From: Streptomyces griseus subsp. griseus
GTDB lineage: Bacteria > Actinomycetota > Actinomycetes > Streptomycetales > Streptomycetaceae
Direction: 5' to 3'
DNA length: 64,000 bases
Assembly (NCBI RefSeq): GCF_003610995.1
Contig: NZ_CP032543.1
Coordinates: forward strand, 1,240,001 to 1,304,000
Positions 53,757 to 64,000 of this stretch are shown one piece after another (position 1 is the stretch's first letter; each line of letters starts with the position of its first letter). A program made the position numbers and the translations under genes. The notes below the pieces were generated by a model, which saw only the letters and a program-made list of their open reading frames with translations, was not told the origin of the DNA and did no database searches.

Positions 53757-54412
53757 CAAAATTCCGTCTTGTCGTCTGCGTGAGTATCCGGGGTGTCCGG
53801 TGCGTCCGGATCGAACGACGGCACACCCTCTAGCGTCTCAGCCTCGATCGCGTCCGCCTCGGGGAGGAAGGGCGCGAGTTCCGGGAGCTCGTCCAGGCCG
53901 CGCAGGCCCATTCGCTCCAGAAAGTAGTTCGTCGTCCTGTACAGGATCGCACCTGTTTCGGGTTCCGCGCCCGCCTCGGCCACCAGGCCCCTCTGGAGGA
54001 GGGTCCGCATGACGCCGTCGCAGTTGACTCCGCGCACCGCCGAGACCCTGGAGCGGCTCACCGGCTGCCGGTAGGCGACCACCGCCAGGGTCTCCAGCGC
54101 GGCCTGGGTCAGCCGGGCGTGCTGGCCGTCCAGGACGAAGCCCTCGACGGCCGCCGCGTACTCGGGGCGGGTGTAGAACCGCCAGCCGCCCGCCACCAGC
54201 CGCAGGTCGAAGCCCCGGCGCTGCACGGTGTACTCGTCGGCCAGCTCCCGCAGCGCGTCCGCCACGGCTCTGCGGGGCCGCTGGACCACCTTGGCCAGCT
54301 GGTCGACGGTGGCGGGCTCGTCGACGACCATGAGGACCGCTTCGAGGGCGGGCTTGAGGTCGAGGGAGGCGACGGCGCTCCCGCCGTCCCCCTGGCTCGG
54401 CTGCTCACTCAT
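53756..54412 (-). CDS. scpB: condensin accessory protein ScpB
   Basis: The 218-residue protein has two winged-helix domains, with LKPALEAVLMVVDEPATVDQLAKVV at the start and the strongly conserved ALETLAVVAYRQPVSRSRVSAVRGVNCDGVMRTLLQRGLV in the middle (about 105-145), then ILYRTTNYFLERMGL. It joins ScpA and SMC in the complex that organises and separates chromosomes. It overlaps scpA by 8 bases. The acidic tail after 185 is variable. Confidence 0.95.
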   Translation of the reverse strand: MSEQPSQGDGGSAVASLDLKPALEAVLMVVDEPATVDQLAKVVQRPRRAVADALRELADEYTVQRRGFDLRLVAGGWRFYTRPEYAAAVEGFVLDGQHARLTQAALETLAVVAYRQPVSRSRVSAVRGVNCDGVMRTLLQRGLVAEAGAEPETGAILYRTTNYFLERMGLRGLDELPELAPFLPEADAIEAETLEGVPSFDPDAPDTPDTHADDKTEF

Positions 54413-55502
54413 CCCGTACGTCCTCCTCCTGCTCGGCCGTCCCGTTCAGCTCCTGGTCGAACTCGTCCGTCACCACCGGCTCCGCGTCCGCCCCGCCGCA
54501 CCAGGCCACCATCAGGTCGCCCAGCGCCTCGTCCTGGTCCAGGGTGACGGCCTTCTCCCGGTACAGCTCCAGCAGGGCCAGGAAGCGGGCGACCACGGTG
54601 AGGGTGTCGGGGGCGTCCTCGGTGAGCACCCGGAAGCTCATCGCCGCCCCGGCCTCGCGCAGCCGCTCCACCACGATGCCCGCCTGCTCCCGCACGCTGA
54701 CCAGCGGGGCGTGGATGTGGTCGACGTACACCTGGGGCTTCGGCTTCGGCTGCATCGCCTTGACCGCCAGCTCGGCGAACCCCTCGGGCCCGATGCTGAT
54801 GACGACCTCGGGCAGCAGCGCCGCGTGGTGGTCCTCCAGGCCGACGGTACGGGGGTGACGGCGGGCCTCGGCCTCCAGGCGTCCGCTGAAGATGTCGGCG
54901 ATCTGCTTGTACGCCCGGTACTGGAGCAGCCGCGCGAAGAGCAGGTCCCGCGCCTCCAGGAGCGCCAGGTCCGCCTCGTCCTCCACCTCGGCGGCGGGCA
55001 GCAGCCGGGCGGCCTTCAGGTCCAGCAGGGTGGCGGCGACGACGAGGAACTCGGTGGTCTGGTCGAGGTCCCAGTCCGGTCCCATGGCGCGGATGTACGC
55101 CATGAACTCGTCGGTGACCTTCGAGAGCGCGACCTCGGTCACGTCCAGCTTGTGCCGGGAGATCAGCTGGAGGAGCAGGTCGAAGGGCCCCTCGAAGTTC
55201 ACCAGGCGGACGGTGAAGCGCTTGTCGTCGGACGCTTCCGGCGCTTCCTCGGGCTCGGGCGGGGCCTCCGGGCCGGGCAGGACCTCCGGCTCCCGTACGG
55301 GCTCGGACCCGGCCTGTACGGGCTCCGGCGCGCTTTCCGGGACCTCCGGTACGGGAACGGCTTCCGGCACCTCCACGGGCTCCGGAGCCGCCTCCTCCGC
55401 CTCCGCAGACGCCTCCAGAGGCTCCGCCGGCGGCACCACCGCCCCCGGCCCCCGCCCCAGGGCACGGCGGCGCGGGGCGGCGGGGTCGTGGGGCGGCGGC
55501 AT
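54405..55502 (-). CDS. scpA: condensin kleisin ScpA
   Basis: The 365-residue protein has a kleisin core from about residue 95: FTVRLVNFEGPFDLLLQLISRHKLDVTEVALSKVTDEFM, TEFLVVAATLLDLKAARLLP, and the C-terminal winged helix ending with FLALLELYREKAVTLDQ. The first 95 residues are a Pro/Glu-rich low-complexity extension found in Streptomyces ScpA but not in Bacillus. It bridges the SMC heads with ScpB. ATG 55502 begins the extension; no other start gives the core. It is followed immediately by scpB. Confidence 0.95.
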   Translation of the reverse strand: MPPPHDPAAPRRRALGRGPGAVVPPAEPLEASAEAEEAAPEPVEVPEAVPVPEVPESAPEPVQAGSEPVREPEVLPGPEAPPEPEEAPEASDDKRFTVRLVNFEGPFDLLLQLISRHKLDVTEVALSKVTDEFMAYIRAMGPDWDLDQTTEFLVVAATLLDLKAARLLPAAEVEDEADLALLEARDLLFARLLQYRAYKQIADIFSGRLEAEARRHPRTVGLEDHHAALLPEVVISIGPEGFAELAVKAMQPKPKPQVYVDHIHAPLVSVREQAGIVVERLREAGAAMSFRVLTEDAPDTLTVVARFLALLELYREKAVTLDQDEALGDLMVAWCGGADAEPVVTDEFDQELNGTAEQEEDVRDE

Positions 55503-55582
55503 GGTGGTCCAGGGGTGGGGCGGGGCGCGGACGGGTCCCGCCGGTGGGCGGACCCCATCCGGCAGGCTACCGGCGGGACCGG

Positions 55583-56173
55583 TCAGCGGCCGCGCAGCCG
55601 CCGTACGAGGATGCTCGCGTCGCCCCGGGACTCCAGGTCGGCGAGGACCACCGCCACCGCCTCGCGGACGATGCGGCCGCGGTCCACGGCGAGGCCGTGC
55701 TCGCCGCGCAGGACGAGCCGGGCGTGTTCGAGGTCCATCAGCTCCTCGGCGGAGACGTAGACCGTGATCTTCTCGTCGTGTCGCTCCCGGCCGCTGGGCC
55801 GCCGGTTGGCGCCGCGTCCGCCACCGCGCCTGCGCTGCTGCTGGACGGCCGGGGACTGCTCCGCCGGGGCGGCGGAGGCCGGCCGGTCGCCGGAGGGCGG
55901 GGCGGGGGCGGCAGCGGCGGCCTGGCGGTCACCCTCCCCGCCCCGGCCGCGCGGGTCGGCGCCGTCGGTGTCGGCGGAGGCGTGCTCCTCATGGCTCTCG
56001 GCGGGAGCGCCGCCCTGGCCCGAGGGGTCGCTCTCCCCTGCCGGTGCGGGCACCCGTGGCTCGCCGTTCGCCTTGCGTCGCCGGTCCGCCGGGGAGGAGG
56101 ACTGGAGGCCCATCCCTCCCCCGGTCGTACGGAACAGTTCGTCGGCCCCCGGCAGACTCACTCGGCGTGACAC
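55583..56173 (-). CDS. RHH-like protein between parA and scpA (probable ParA partner)
   Basis: The 196-residue protein has a disordered middle (Gly/Ala/Gln-rich, about 45-125) and a C-terminal KITVYVSAEELMDLEHARLVLRGEHGLAVDRGRIVREAVAVVLADLE that looks like a ribbon-helix-helix dimerisation/DNA-binding unit. It directly follows parA and precedes scpA in Streptomyces. ParA proteins usually have a DNA-binding partner, and this is the natural candidate; that is inference. GTG 56173 has SD GGAGGT at 9 bases; GTG 56161 overlaps the parA stop as GTGA. Confidence 0.75.
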   Translation of the reverse strand: MSRRVSLPGADELFRTTGGGMGLQSSSPADRRRKANGEPRVPAPAGESDPSGQGGAPAESHEEHASADTDGADPRGRGGEGDRQAAAAAPAPPSGDRPASAAPAEQSPAVQQQRRRGGGRGANRRPSGRERHDEKITVYVSAEELMDLEHARLVLRGEHGLAVDRGRIVREAVAVVLADLESRGDASILVRRLRGR

Positions 56174-57318
56174 CGGGCGAGCACCTCCCTGGCGAGCTGG
56201 CGATAGGCGGCGGCACCGACCGAGTTGGAGGCGTACGTGGTGATGGGCTCACCGGCGACCGTGGTCTCCGGGAAACGGACCGTGCGCCCGATGACCGTGT
56301 GGTAGACGTGCTCGTCGAAGGCCTCGACGACGCGCGCCAGGACCTCGCGGCTGTGCACCGTACGGGAGTCGTACATGGTGGCGAGGATGCCGTCGAGTTC
56401 CAGTTCGGGGTTGAGCCGCTCCTGGACCTTCTCGATGGTCTCGGTGAGCAGTGCCACCCCGCGCAGCGCGAAGAACTCGCACTCCAGCGGCACTATGACC
56501 TTGTGAGCGGCCGTCAGGGCGTTCACGGTGAGCAGGCCGAGCGAGGGCTGACAGTCGATCACGATGTAGTCGTAGTCGGCCATCAGCGGCTTCAGGGCGC
56601 GCTGGAGCGTGGACTCGCGGGCCACCTCGCTGACGAGCTGCACCTCGGCGGCCGAGAGGTCGATGTTGCTCGGCAGCAGGTCCATGTTGGGGACGGCGGT
56701 CTTCAGCAGGACCTCGTCGGCCGCCATGCCCCGCTCCATGAGCAGGTTGTAGACGGTCAGGTCGAGTTCCATCGGGTTGACCCCGAGGCCGACCGAGAGG
56801 GCGCCCTGCGGGTCGAAGTCGACGAGCAGGACGCGGCGTCCGTACTCGGCGAGCGCGGCACCCAGGTTGATGGTCGACGTGGTCTTGCCGACGCCGCCCT
56901 TCTGGTTGCACATCGCGATGATCTTCGCGGGGCCGTGGTCGGTCAGGGGGCCCGGGATCGGGAAGTACGGCAGGGGCCGTCCGGTCGGGCCGATGCGCTC
57001 GCGGCGCTGGCGCGCGGCGTCGGGCGCGAGCGTGGCCGCGTACTCCGGGTCGGGCTCGTACTCGGCGTCGGGGTCGTAGAAGTGCCCCTCGGGCACCTCG
57101 GCGAAGTCGGCGAAGCGGTCGGTGTTCCGGCCACTCTCGTTGCCGGCCGTGGCGTTCACGTGTAGGCCGTCCATCATCTGGGGGGCTGTCGTCATGTGCT
57201 GTTGGGTGGCGAAGGTGCGGACAGCGACGGAGCCGACAGCTTCGAGCCCGATCGGGCTCAGACCCCGTGCAGGCATCCCTGGTTGACCACCCCCGGGAGT
57301 AATTGTCGACTCATTCAC
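56158..57318 (-). CDS. ParA/Soj-type partition ATPase
   Basis: The 386-residue protein has an N-terminal extension of about 130 residues, then a deviant Walker A CNQKGGVGKTTSTINLGAAL (about 137-155), VLLVDFDPQGALSVGLG, and Walker B-like YDYIVIDCQPSLGLLTVNAL. It belongs to the ParA/MinD ATPases that position DNA or complexes. It is not the oriC-side parAB operon (no ParB gene follows), but the one that leads into scpAB. GTG 57318 is preceded by AAGGAGGT. I leave the symbol empty because several ParA copies exist in Streptomyces. Confidence 0.92.
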   Translation of the reverse strand: MNESTITPGGGQPGMPARGLSPIGLEAVGSVAVRTFATQQHMTTAPQMMDGLHVNATAGNESGRNTDRFADFAEVPEGHFYDPDAEYEPDPEYAATLAPDAARQRRERIGPTGRPLPYFPIPGPLTDHGPAKIIAMCNQKGGVGKTTSTINLGAALAEYGRRVLLVDFDPQGALSVGLGVNPMELDLTVYNLLMERGMAADEVLLKTAVPNMDLLPSNIDLSAAEVQLVSEVARESTLQRALKPLMADYDYIVIDCQPSLGLLTVNALTAAHKVIVPLECEFFALRGVALLTETIEKVQERLNPELELDGILATMYDSRTVHSREVLARVVEAFDEHVYHTVIGRTVRFPETTVAGEPITTYASNSVGAAAYRQLAREVLARCHAE

Positions 57319-57644
57319 AAGTCGTCTTACCTCCTTGGACGTGACCAGGAAACTTATCGATAGGTCAGCGTGGCACCATGCCGACGATTGGCGACTCTAT
57401 GGCGTGCCACCCGTCCGCAGCAACACAATCCGCCGGACCCGGCCCGATGTGTCGGCAATCGAACACCTCGCTGTCAAGGGTGCACAGCGACCAAGCCGCA
57501 CATTTCGCCGCAGCACGAAACGGGTAAAGGGTTACGTTCGAGGCGAGTTGCACAAGGGCCTCACAGGGCCCGATACACCTCCGGCCGGACCTTGCTCGGC
57601 AAGGTCCGGCCGGACGCGCGATGTTGACGGGAGGTGTTGACCCG
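57319..57644. other. region between ald and parA
   Basis: The 326 bases hold the ald terminator (57581-57613) and the parA promoter and SD. The parA-proximal half is less GC-rich than the genes. No further gene is supported. Confidence 0.5.
57581..57613 (-). terminator. terminator of ald
   Basis: CCGGCCGGACCTTGC and GCAAGGTCCGGCCGG pair perfectly over 15 bases with a TCG loop, 32 bases after the stop. Confidence 0.88.
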
Positions 57645-58760
57645 TCAGCCGAGCAGGGTGCCCAGCTCGACGTGCGGGAGGCCGTGCGCCTCGGCCACCT
57701 CGCGGTAAACGACCTGGCCCTCATGGGTGTTGAGGCCCTTGGCCAGTGCGGCGTCGCGGCGCAGGGCGTCGGCCCAGCCACGGTTCGCCAGCTCCACGAT
57801 GTACGGCAGCGTGGCGTTGGTGAGCGCGTACGTGGAGGTGTTCGGGACCGCGCCGGGCATGTTGGCGACGCAGTAGAAGACCGAATCGTGGACCTGGAAG
57901 GTCGGCTCGGCGTGGGTGGTCGGGTGCGAGTCCTCGAAGCACCCGCCCTGATCAATTGCAATGTCGACAAGTACACTTCCGGGCTTCATCTTGGCGACGA
58001 GCTCGTTGGTGACCAGCTTCGGGGCCTTGGCTCCGGGGATCAGCACGGCGCCGATGACGAGGTCTGCCTCGACGACGGCCTTCTCCAGCTCGAAGGCGTT
58101 GGAGACGACGGTCTGCACCTTGGTGCCGAAGATCCTGTCGGCCTCGCGCAGCTTGTTGATGTCGCGGTCCAGCAGCGTGACGTGGAAGCCGAGGCCCACG
58201 GCGATCTGGGTGGCGTTCCAGCCGGAGACGCCGCCACCGATGACGACCGCGCGGCCGGCGTGGGTGCCGGGGACGCCGCCGGGGAGGACGCCACGGCCGC
58301 CGACCGAGCGCATCAGGTGGTAAGCGCCGACCTGCGGGGCGAGACGGCCCGCGACCTCGGACATCGGGGCGAGCAGCGGGAGCGCGCGGCCCGCGGTCTC
58401 GACCGTCTCGTAGGCGATGGCGGTGGTACCGGAGGCCAGCAGCGCGTCGGTGCACTCGCGGGAGGCGGCGAGGTGCAGGTACGTGAAGAGGGTCTGACCC
58501 TTGCGGAGGCGGTGGTACTCCTCGGCGACCGGCTCCTTGACCTTCAGCAGCAGGTCGGCGGTGGCCCAGACCTCGTCGGCGGTGCCCAGGATCTGCGCAC
58601 CGGCGGCGACGTACTCCTGGTCCGGGATGGACGAGCCGGCACCGGCGTCCTTCTCGATGACGACCTGGTGGCCGTGGCGGACGAGCTCATGCACTCCGGC
58701 GGGGGTGATCGCCACCCGGAACTCGTTGTTCTTGACTTCGCGGGGGATGCCGACCTTCAC
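57645..58760 (-). CDS. ald: alanine dehydrogenase
   Basis: The 371-residue enzyme starts [23 protein letters not shown], the standard Ald N-terminus, with the catalytic-site Arg and Lys in EFRVAI and LLLKVKEP, the NAD-binding [30 protein letters not shown] and the active-site [19 protein letters not shown]. It interconverts alanine and pyruvate plus ammonia. The length equals that of other bacterial Ald proteins when GTG 58760 is used; GTG 58769 would add three residues. It stands alone between the STAND/TPR and parA genes. Confidence 0.95.
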   Translation of the reverse strand: MKVGIPREVKNNEFRVAITPAGVHELVRHGHQVVIEKDAGAGSSIPDQEYVAAGAQILGTADEVWATADLLLKVKEPVAEEYHRLRKGQTLFTYLHLAASRECTDALLASGTTAIAYETVETAGRALPLLAPMSEVAGRLAPQVGAYHLMRSVGGRGVLPGGVPGTHAGRAVVIGGGVSGWNATQIAVGLGFHVTLLDRDINKLREADRIFGTKVQTVVSNAFELEKAVVEADLVIGAVLIPGAKAPKLVTNELVAKMKPGSVLVDIAIDQGGCFEDSHPTTHAEPTFQVHDSVFYCVANMPGAVPNTSTYALTNATLPYIVELANRGWADALRRDAALAKGLNTHEGQVVYREVAEAHGLPHVELGTLLG

Positions 58761-58903
58761 GTGGATCACGGTCCTTGGCTCGGAGGGTAATCCGGGCACG
58801 GCAGAACAGACCCGGACATACACATCATAAATGGAGACGCCACGAACGAGCGCGGCAGAGCCAGTCTAATGAAGGACTTCCCGCTGTCTAGCCTTACAAA
58901 GCA

Positions 58904-61048
58904 TTAACTTTCCGTCGAAGCACTGCGGATTTCGTAGGCAGAACCCTCCTCGCCCAGCAATCTGTCGGCAGCCGCCCGGTGCAGCCGGGCCGCCGCCGGG
59001 TCGCCGAGCCGGTCCAGGGTGTCGGCCAGCCGCAGCTGGAGCGCCGCCTGAAGCCGCACGTCATCGACGCGACGGGCCAGCTCGGCCGCCTCCCGGCAGG
59101 TCTGCAACGAGTCGTGCGGCCGCCCCGCGTACTCCTGCACCCGGGCCGCCTCGCTGAGCGCCCGCGCCTGGGCCGCCAGGTCGCCGAGCCTGCGGTGTCC
59201 GGCCGCGGCGGCCCGCCAGTTCCGCAGCGCCTCGCCGTACCGCCCGGCGTAGCTGTGGACGGCGCCGAGCCGTCCGTAGAGGCGTGCCTCGTCCGCCCGC
59301 TCCCCCTGGGTGAGGCGCTGGGCGAGCGCCCGGCCGTACCAGTCGGAGGCCCGGTGGTAGTCGCCCAGCTCGGCGTACGTACTGCCTACGGATTCCATCG
59401 CGCGGCCCGTCGCGTACAGGTCGCCGGCGGCCCGTCCGGCGTCCAGGGCGGCCCGGTAGCGGGCCAGGGCGTCGCGGGGACGGCCGGTACGGGCGTCCAG
59501 GTCGGCGAGGTTCAGCAGGGCGGCCGCCTGTTCGCGGGGGAGGTTGCGGCGTTCGGCGACGTCCAGGACCAGGCCGTGCAGCCCGTACAGCTCGGGTGCG
59601 GCGGCCTCGGTGCCCCGGTGCGCGGCCAGCGCCCGCACCAGAGAGGCGACCAGGCGGCGGGCCAGGGTGTCCAGCTCGCCGTCGGCCACCGCGAGGCGGG
59701 CCGAGGCGAGCAGGGCGGGCTGGCGCGACAGGAGCCAGACGCCCGCCTCCTCGGCGCTGGGGAAGCGCAGGGAGCGGGGCAGCCCGGCGAGCTTGCGGTG
59801 GGCGGTGGTGCCCTCCGGTTCGGTGACCGCGCGGCAGGCCTGGAGCCGGCGCACGGTCCGCTCCAGCATCCGGGCGCGAGCCAGCTGGATCTCGGCGGGC
59901 CGGTCCCGGTCCTCCAGGAGGGCGCGCAGCATCGGGGCGAGGCAGCCGGGGATGCTGTACTGGGGGTGGGCGGCGCCGTCCGTCCGCAGCAGTCCGAGCC
60001 GGACGAAGTCGTCCAGGGTCTTCTCGGCGGCCGAGACCGAGCAGCCGGCCAGCGCGGAGGCGGTGTGGGCGTCGGCCAGCCCGGCGGGGGCGAGGGCGAG
60101 CAGGCGCAGTATCCGGGCGGCCGCCGGTGCGAGGGAGTCGTGGACGAGACGGAAGGCGCGGGCCAGCGGGCGGGCGCCGGTGGGCTGCTGGTCACCGGTG
60201 TCGGGCAGCTCGTGGAGCTGCTTGGTGACGTCGGCGACGGAGGCCATGGGGTGGGCGGCGAGCCAGCCGCCGATCAGGGCGAGCGCTGCGGGCTGTCCCC
60301 CGCACTCCTCGGCCAGGGTCTCGGCGGTGCGCGGGTCGACGGTGATGCGGACCTGGCCGATGACGCGGGCGAGCAGCTGGACGGCGGCGCCCGCCTCCAG
60401 GCCGCCGATGGTGCAGGGCCGCACGTCGGGGATTCCGGTCAGCGGGCCGGTGGCGGTGGCGACGACCAGGCAGTCCGGGTTCTCCGGGAGCAGCGGGTCG
60501 ACCTGTTCGGCGTCGGCCGCGTCGTCGAGGAGCAGGACGACACGGCGTACGGCGAGGGCCTCGCGGACCATCTCGGAGAGTTCGTCCTGGTCGGCGCCGG
60601 GCGGGACGCCGACGCCGACCAGGGAGAGGATCTCGCCGGCGGTGCGTTCGGTGGGGACGGGCTCGCCGCCGGGTTCGGTGAGGCCGACCCGGAGCACCCC
60701 GTGGGGGTAGTCGCCGGAGCCCGTACCGGGAACGGCCCACGGCAGCGCGCCCGTTCCGGTTTCGGGTCCCGAGGCGTCGGCCGGAGCGGTGCCCGTACCG
60801 GTGAGGGCGCCCGCGAGTTCGGCGGCGAGTGCGCTGCGGCCGGAGCCGGGGCGGCCCGCGATGAGGAGGACCCGGGCGCGGGGTGTCTTGCGGCCGGCCA
60901 GGGTGTCCAGCCCCGCGCGTGCGATATCCGCCCGCAGGGCCTTCAACTCCCGTTCCCGGCCGAAGAATCGGGGCGGGGCGGCGCCGGACGGCTCCTCGGT
61001 CCCCACGGTCCCGGCCGGGCCGCTGGTGTCCACCGCCTGATCGGTCAC
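58904..61048 (-). CDS. STAND-type NTPase with C-terminal tetratricopeptide repeats
   Basis: The 714-residue protein has an N-terminal NTPase region (RFFGRERELKALRADIARA at about 27-45, a P-loop-like IAGRPGSGRSALAAEL at 63-78, Walker B RRVVLLLDDA, and the helical ARC-like part ALIGGWLAAHP) followed from about 480 by TPR-like repeats (LLNLADLDARTGRPRDALARYRAAL and similar). The P-loop Lys is Arg here. Layout resembles AfsR-like regulators without their DNA-binding domain. GTG 61048 has GGAG at 8 bases. It is alone in its transcript as far as I can see. Confidence 0.85.
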   Translation of the reverse strand: MTDQAVDTSGPAGTVGTEEPSGAAPPRFFGRERELKALRADIARAGLDTLAGRKTPRARVLLIAGRPGSGRSALAAELAGALTGTGTAPADASGPETGTGALPWAVPGTGSGDYPHGVLRVGLTEPGGEPVPTERTAGEILSLVGVGVPPGADQDELSEMVREALAVRRVVLLLDDAADAEQVDPLLPENPDCLVVATATGPLTGIPDVRPCTIGGLEAGAAVQLLARVIGQVRITVDPRTAETLAEECGGQPAALALIGGWLAAHPMASVADVTKQLHELPDTGDQQPTGARPLARAFRLVHDSLAPAAARILRLLALAPAGLADAHTASALAGCSVSAAEKTLDDFVRLGLLRTDGAAHPQYSIPGCLAPMLRALLEDRDRPAEIQLARARMLERTVRRLQACRAVTEPEGTTAHRKLAGLPRSLRFPSAEEAGVWLLSRQPALLASARLAVADGELDTLARRLVASLVRALAAHRGTEAAAPELYGLHGLVLDVAERRNLPREQAAALLNLADLDARTGRPRDALARYRAALDAGRAAGDLYATGRAMESVGSTYAELGDYHRASDWYGRALAQRLTQGERADEARLYGRLGAVHSYAGRYGEALRNWRAAAAGHRRLGDLAAQARALSEAARVQEYAGRPHDSLQTCREAAELARRVDDVRLQAALQLRLADTLDRLGDPAAARLHRAAADRLLGEEGSAYEIRSASTES

Positions 61049-61258
61049 GGGCCACGCTCCACTTCGCTGCACGCGGTGCCCGCCGGAACTCCGGCGGGGC
61101 CTTTCGAGCGTAGTTCAGCGGTGGTGTGGATCACTGCGGAGCAGGGCGGAGCCGAGGGGAACATCCCCCGATCGGATCAGCATTTCTTACGATCGCCATT
61201 TCTTACGACCGTCCGATCGGAGGAGGGCCGAGGGCGGCCGGGAGGAGCGGACGGACCG

Positions 61259-61885
61259 TCAGACCTCGAACGGGCGGGCAGGCCAGGGCGCCTCGGCGGG
61301 CCGGAGCGAGTCCACGCCGTCGCCCGCGCGGACGGCGGTGAGCGCGAGCACCCCGACGACCAGGCAGTTGTTGTGCAGGTCCCCCGCGATCACCGAACGC
61401 ACCAGCTCGGGCAGCGGGATACGGGCCTGCTCCATGTCGGCCTCCTCCTCGGAGACCGCGAACCGCTCGCCCTCCGCCTCGGAGAGGCCGCGGGCGAGGA
61501 AGATCCGTACGGCCTCGTCGCAGCCGCCGGGGGTGGTGTAGACGTCGGTCAGCACCCGCCACTCCTCGGCCTTGACGTGCGCCTCCTCGTACAGCTCGCG
61601 CTGCGCGGCGTGCAGGGGGTTCTCGCCGGGGACGTCCAGCAGTCCGGCGGGGATCTCCCAGAGCCGCATGCGGACCGGGTGGCGGTACTGGCGTAGGACG
61701 AGCACCTGGTCGTCCTCGTCGATCGCGAGGACCGCCACGGAGCCGGGGTGGACCTGGTAGTCCCGGCCGTGGACGGAGCCGTCGGGCATGACCACCTGGT
61801 CGGTGCGGACGCTGGTCTTGTTGCCGGTGAAGGGGGTGGTGGTCGCGGTGACCTGCCACTCCTCGGGCGTGTCCTGGATACCCAC
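61259..61885 (-). CDS. NUDIX hydrolase, ADP-ribose pyrophosphatase type
   Basis: The 208-residue protein has a complete NUDIX box (GLLDVPGENPLHAAQRELYEEAHV, about 98-121, with R-E-x-x-E-E) after the strand VLAIDEDDQVLVLRQYRHPVRMRLWEIPAG, the order seen in ADP-ribose pyrophosphatases. These cleave ADP-ribose to AMP and ribose phosphate. GTG 61885 follows GGAGG at 5 bases; the upstream in-frame codon is within AT-rich spacer. It lies just downstream of pyrG in the same direction. Confidence 0.9.
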   Translation of the reverse strand: MGIQDTPEEWQVTATTTPFTGNKTSVRTDQVVMPDGSVHGRDYQVHPGSVAVLAIDEDDQVLVLRQYRHPVRMRLWEIPAGLLDVPGENPLHAAQRELYEEAHVKAEEWRVLTDVYTTPGGCDEAVRIFLARGLSEAEGERFAVSEEEADMEQARIPLPELVRSVIAGDLHNNCLVVGVLALTAVRAGDGVDSLRPAEAPWPARPFEV

Positions 61886-61977
61886 TGCGTCCTCCCACGT
61901 ACCACGTACAAAACGAGAAACCGGGGTACGCATCCGCGAACAGGATCCGTACCCCGGCCAACCGTAATGCCTCGGGA

Positions 61978-63633
<1,656 letters not shown>

Positions 63634-64000
63634 AGCCAAAGGGGGCTCCCGTGGTCGCGGTTGTGAGGTGCGTACCGGCCGCCGAACCGGGGATTCCGGG
63701 GTGCCGTCGCTGCGGTTCGGGGGCCTCGTCCGCTGTCGGATACGACCACCGGTCCACGGGCTACCAGGGTAACAGCGACGGGGGGAGGCTGCTTCCGGCC
63801 ACACCCTGCACAGGGGCGTCACAGCATCACCCCAGTCGTTTCACGTCCCACCCGATCAGCTCAGAGATGTTGCCGGGACCGTCGCGCGGATCTTCGTACC
63901 GCGTCGTATCCTGCTCGGACGTTCGCTGCCGAGACGGCCGGGCGGCGGCACCATTTGGCCCGCTACCGGTCCGGGAACTCGTCGGTTCCTCCAGGGTGAA
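63634..64000. other. pyrG upstream region to the window edge
   Basis: These 367 bases hold the pyrG promoter and perhaps a divergent promoter (TATCCT at 63907-63912 on the plus strand). An ATG frame from 63867 stays open to the edge but lacks coding composition. No gene is called. Confidence 0.4.

Noticed and set aside
51663..53783. A 706-codon plus-strand frame ending in long Ala-rich repeats
   Set aside because: The repeats are the complement of the rluB GGRPGGQGG region; the rest is opposite pnuC.
56158..57318. ParA as a sign of an integrated plasmid
   Set aside because: Its neighbours scpA, scpB, rluB and ald are core chromosomal genes in the same order in other Streptomyces, so it is a chromosomal gene.
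58979..61696. A 905-codon plus-strand frame opposite the STAND/TPR gene
   Set aside because: Mirror frame of a supported gene, without recognisable domains or an SD.
63867..64000. Plus-strand ATG frame open to the right edge
   Set aside because: Too short, Cys/Ser/Arg-rich, no SD and no coding-type third-base bias.

Overview
The window is about 72-73% GC, uses G/C-ending codons almost throughout, and carries a gene order typical of Streptomyces: parA / small RHH-like protein / scpA / scpB / rluB, aroH / tyrA / cmk / plsC / der, dnaE2 with an imuB-like gene, sflA, ald and pyrG. Two secreted proteases closely resemble streptogrisins D and B, so a chromosome close to Streptomyces griseus is likely. 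I see no tRNA, rRNA, insertion sequence, prophage or CRISPR array.

Region 1 (1-8100) is an extracellular-degradation area. It holds the end of an AAA ATPase gene, a GntR/GNAT pair, a DUF402 gene and a three-domain methyltransferase-NUDIX-VOC protein. Two chitin/cellulose-active lytic monooxygenases follow: the first lies behind two perfect CebR boxes, the second ends in a sortase E anchor. A secreted lipase follows. Region 2 (8100-12900) is an SOS mutasome: dnaE2 and an imuB-like gene coupled by ATGA, with a LexA box upstream. Region 3 (12900-18800) holds a DUF3533-type membrane protein, secreted phospholipase A2, sprD and sprB, with two decayed genes between the proteases.

Region 4 (18800-29065) is the most interesting cluster. 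An eight-gene minus-strand operon encodes two amino-acid-type permeases, an ATPase, a binding lipoprotein, an FAD/NAD(P)-binding protein, two LLM flavin monooxygenases and a DUF1684 protein. Divergent to it is a second binding lipoprotein, preceded by a 23-codon leader ORF of the kind found before actinobacterial sulfur genes. The content parallels the Bacillus subtilis ytmI-tcyJKLMN-ytmO-ytnJ operon for modified cysteines, so I infer an organosulfur (S-modified cysteine) uptake and oxidation system controlled by a leader peptide.

Region 5 (29090-41000) is mixed: a DUF5685 protein with a Cys-rich tail, sflA, an acyl-CoA dehydrogenase, an MFS exporter, a PAP2 phosphatase, an I78 inhibitor, a frameshifted WYL regulator with its palindrome retained, a glycosyltransferase with an unknown coupled partner, and two unknown genes. 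Region 6 (41000-45540) is the der-plsC-cmk-tyrA-aroH block, in which tyrA has a one-base frameshift. Region 7 (45600-52310) contains TetR/DUF1304, a Rieske lipoprotein, and a tight operon pnuC-nadR-nrtR-ADP-ribosylglycohydrolase-nucleotidyltransferase under an apparent NrtR operator; a second nucleotidyltransferase converges on it. Region 8 (52390-64000) holds the parA-scpAB-rluB operon, ald, a STAND/TPR protein, an ADP-ribose-type NUDIX hydrolase and pyrG.

One-base indels break reading frames in four loci. At least the tyrA case may be a sequencing error; all should be checked against reads.
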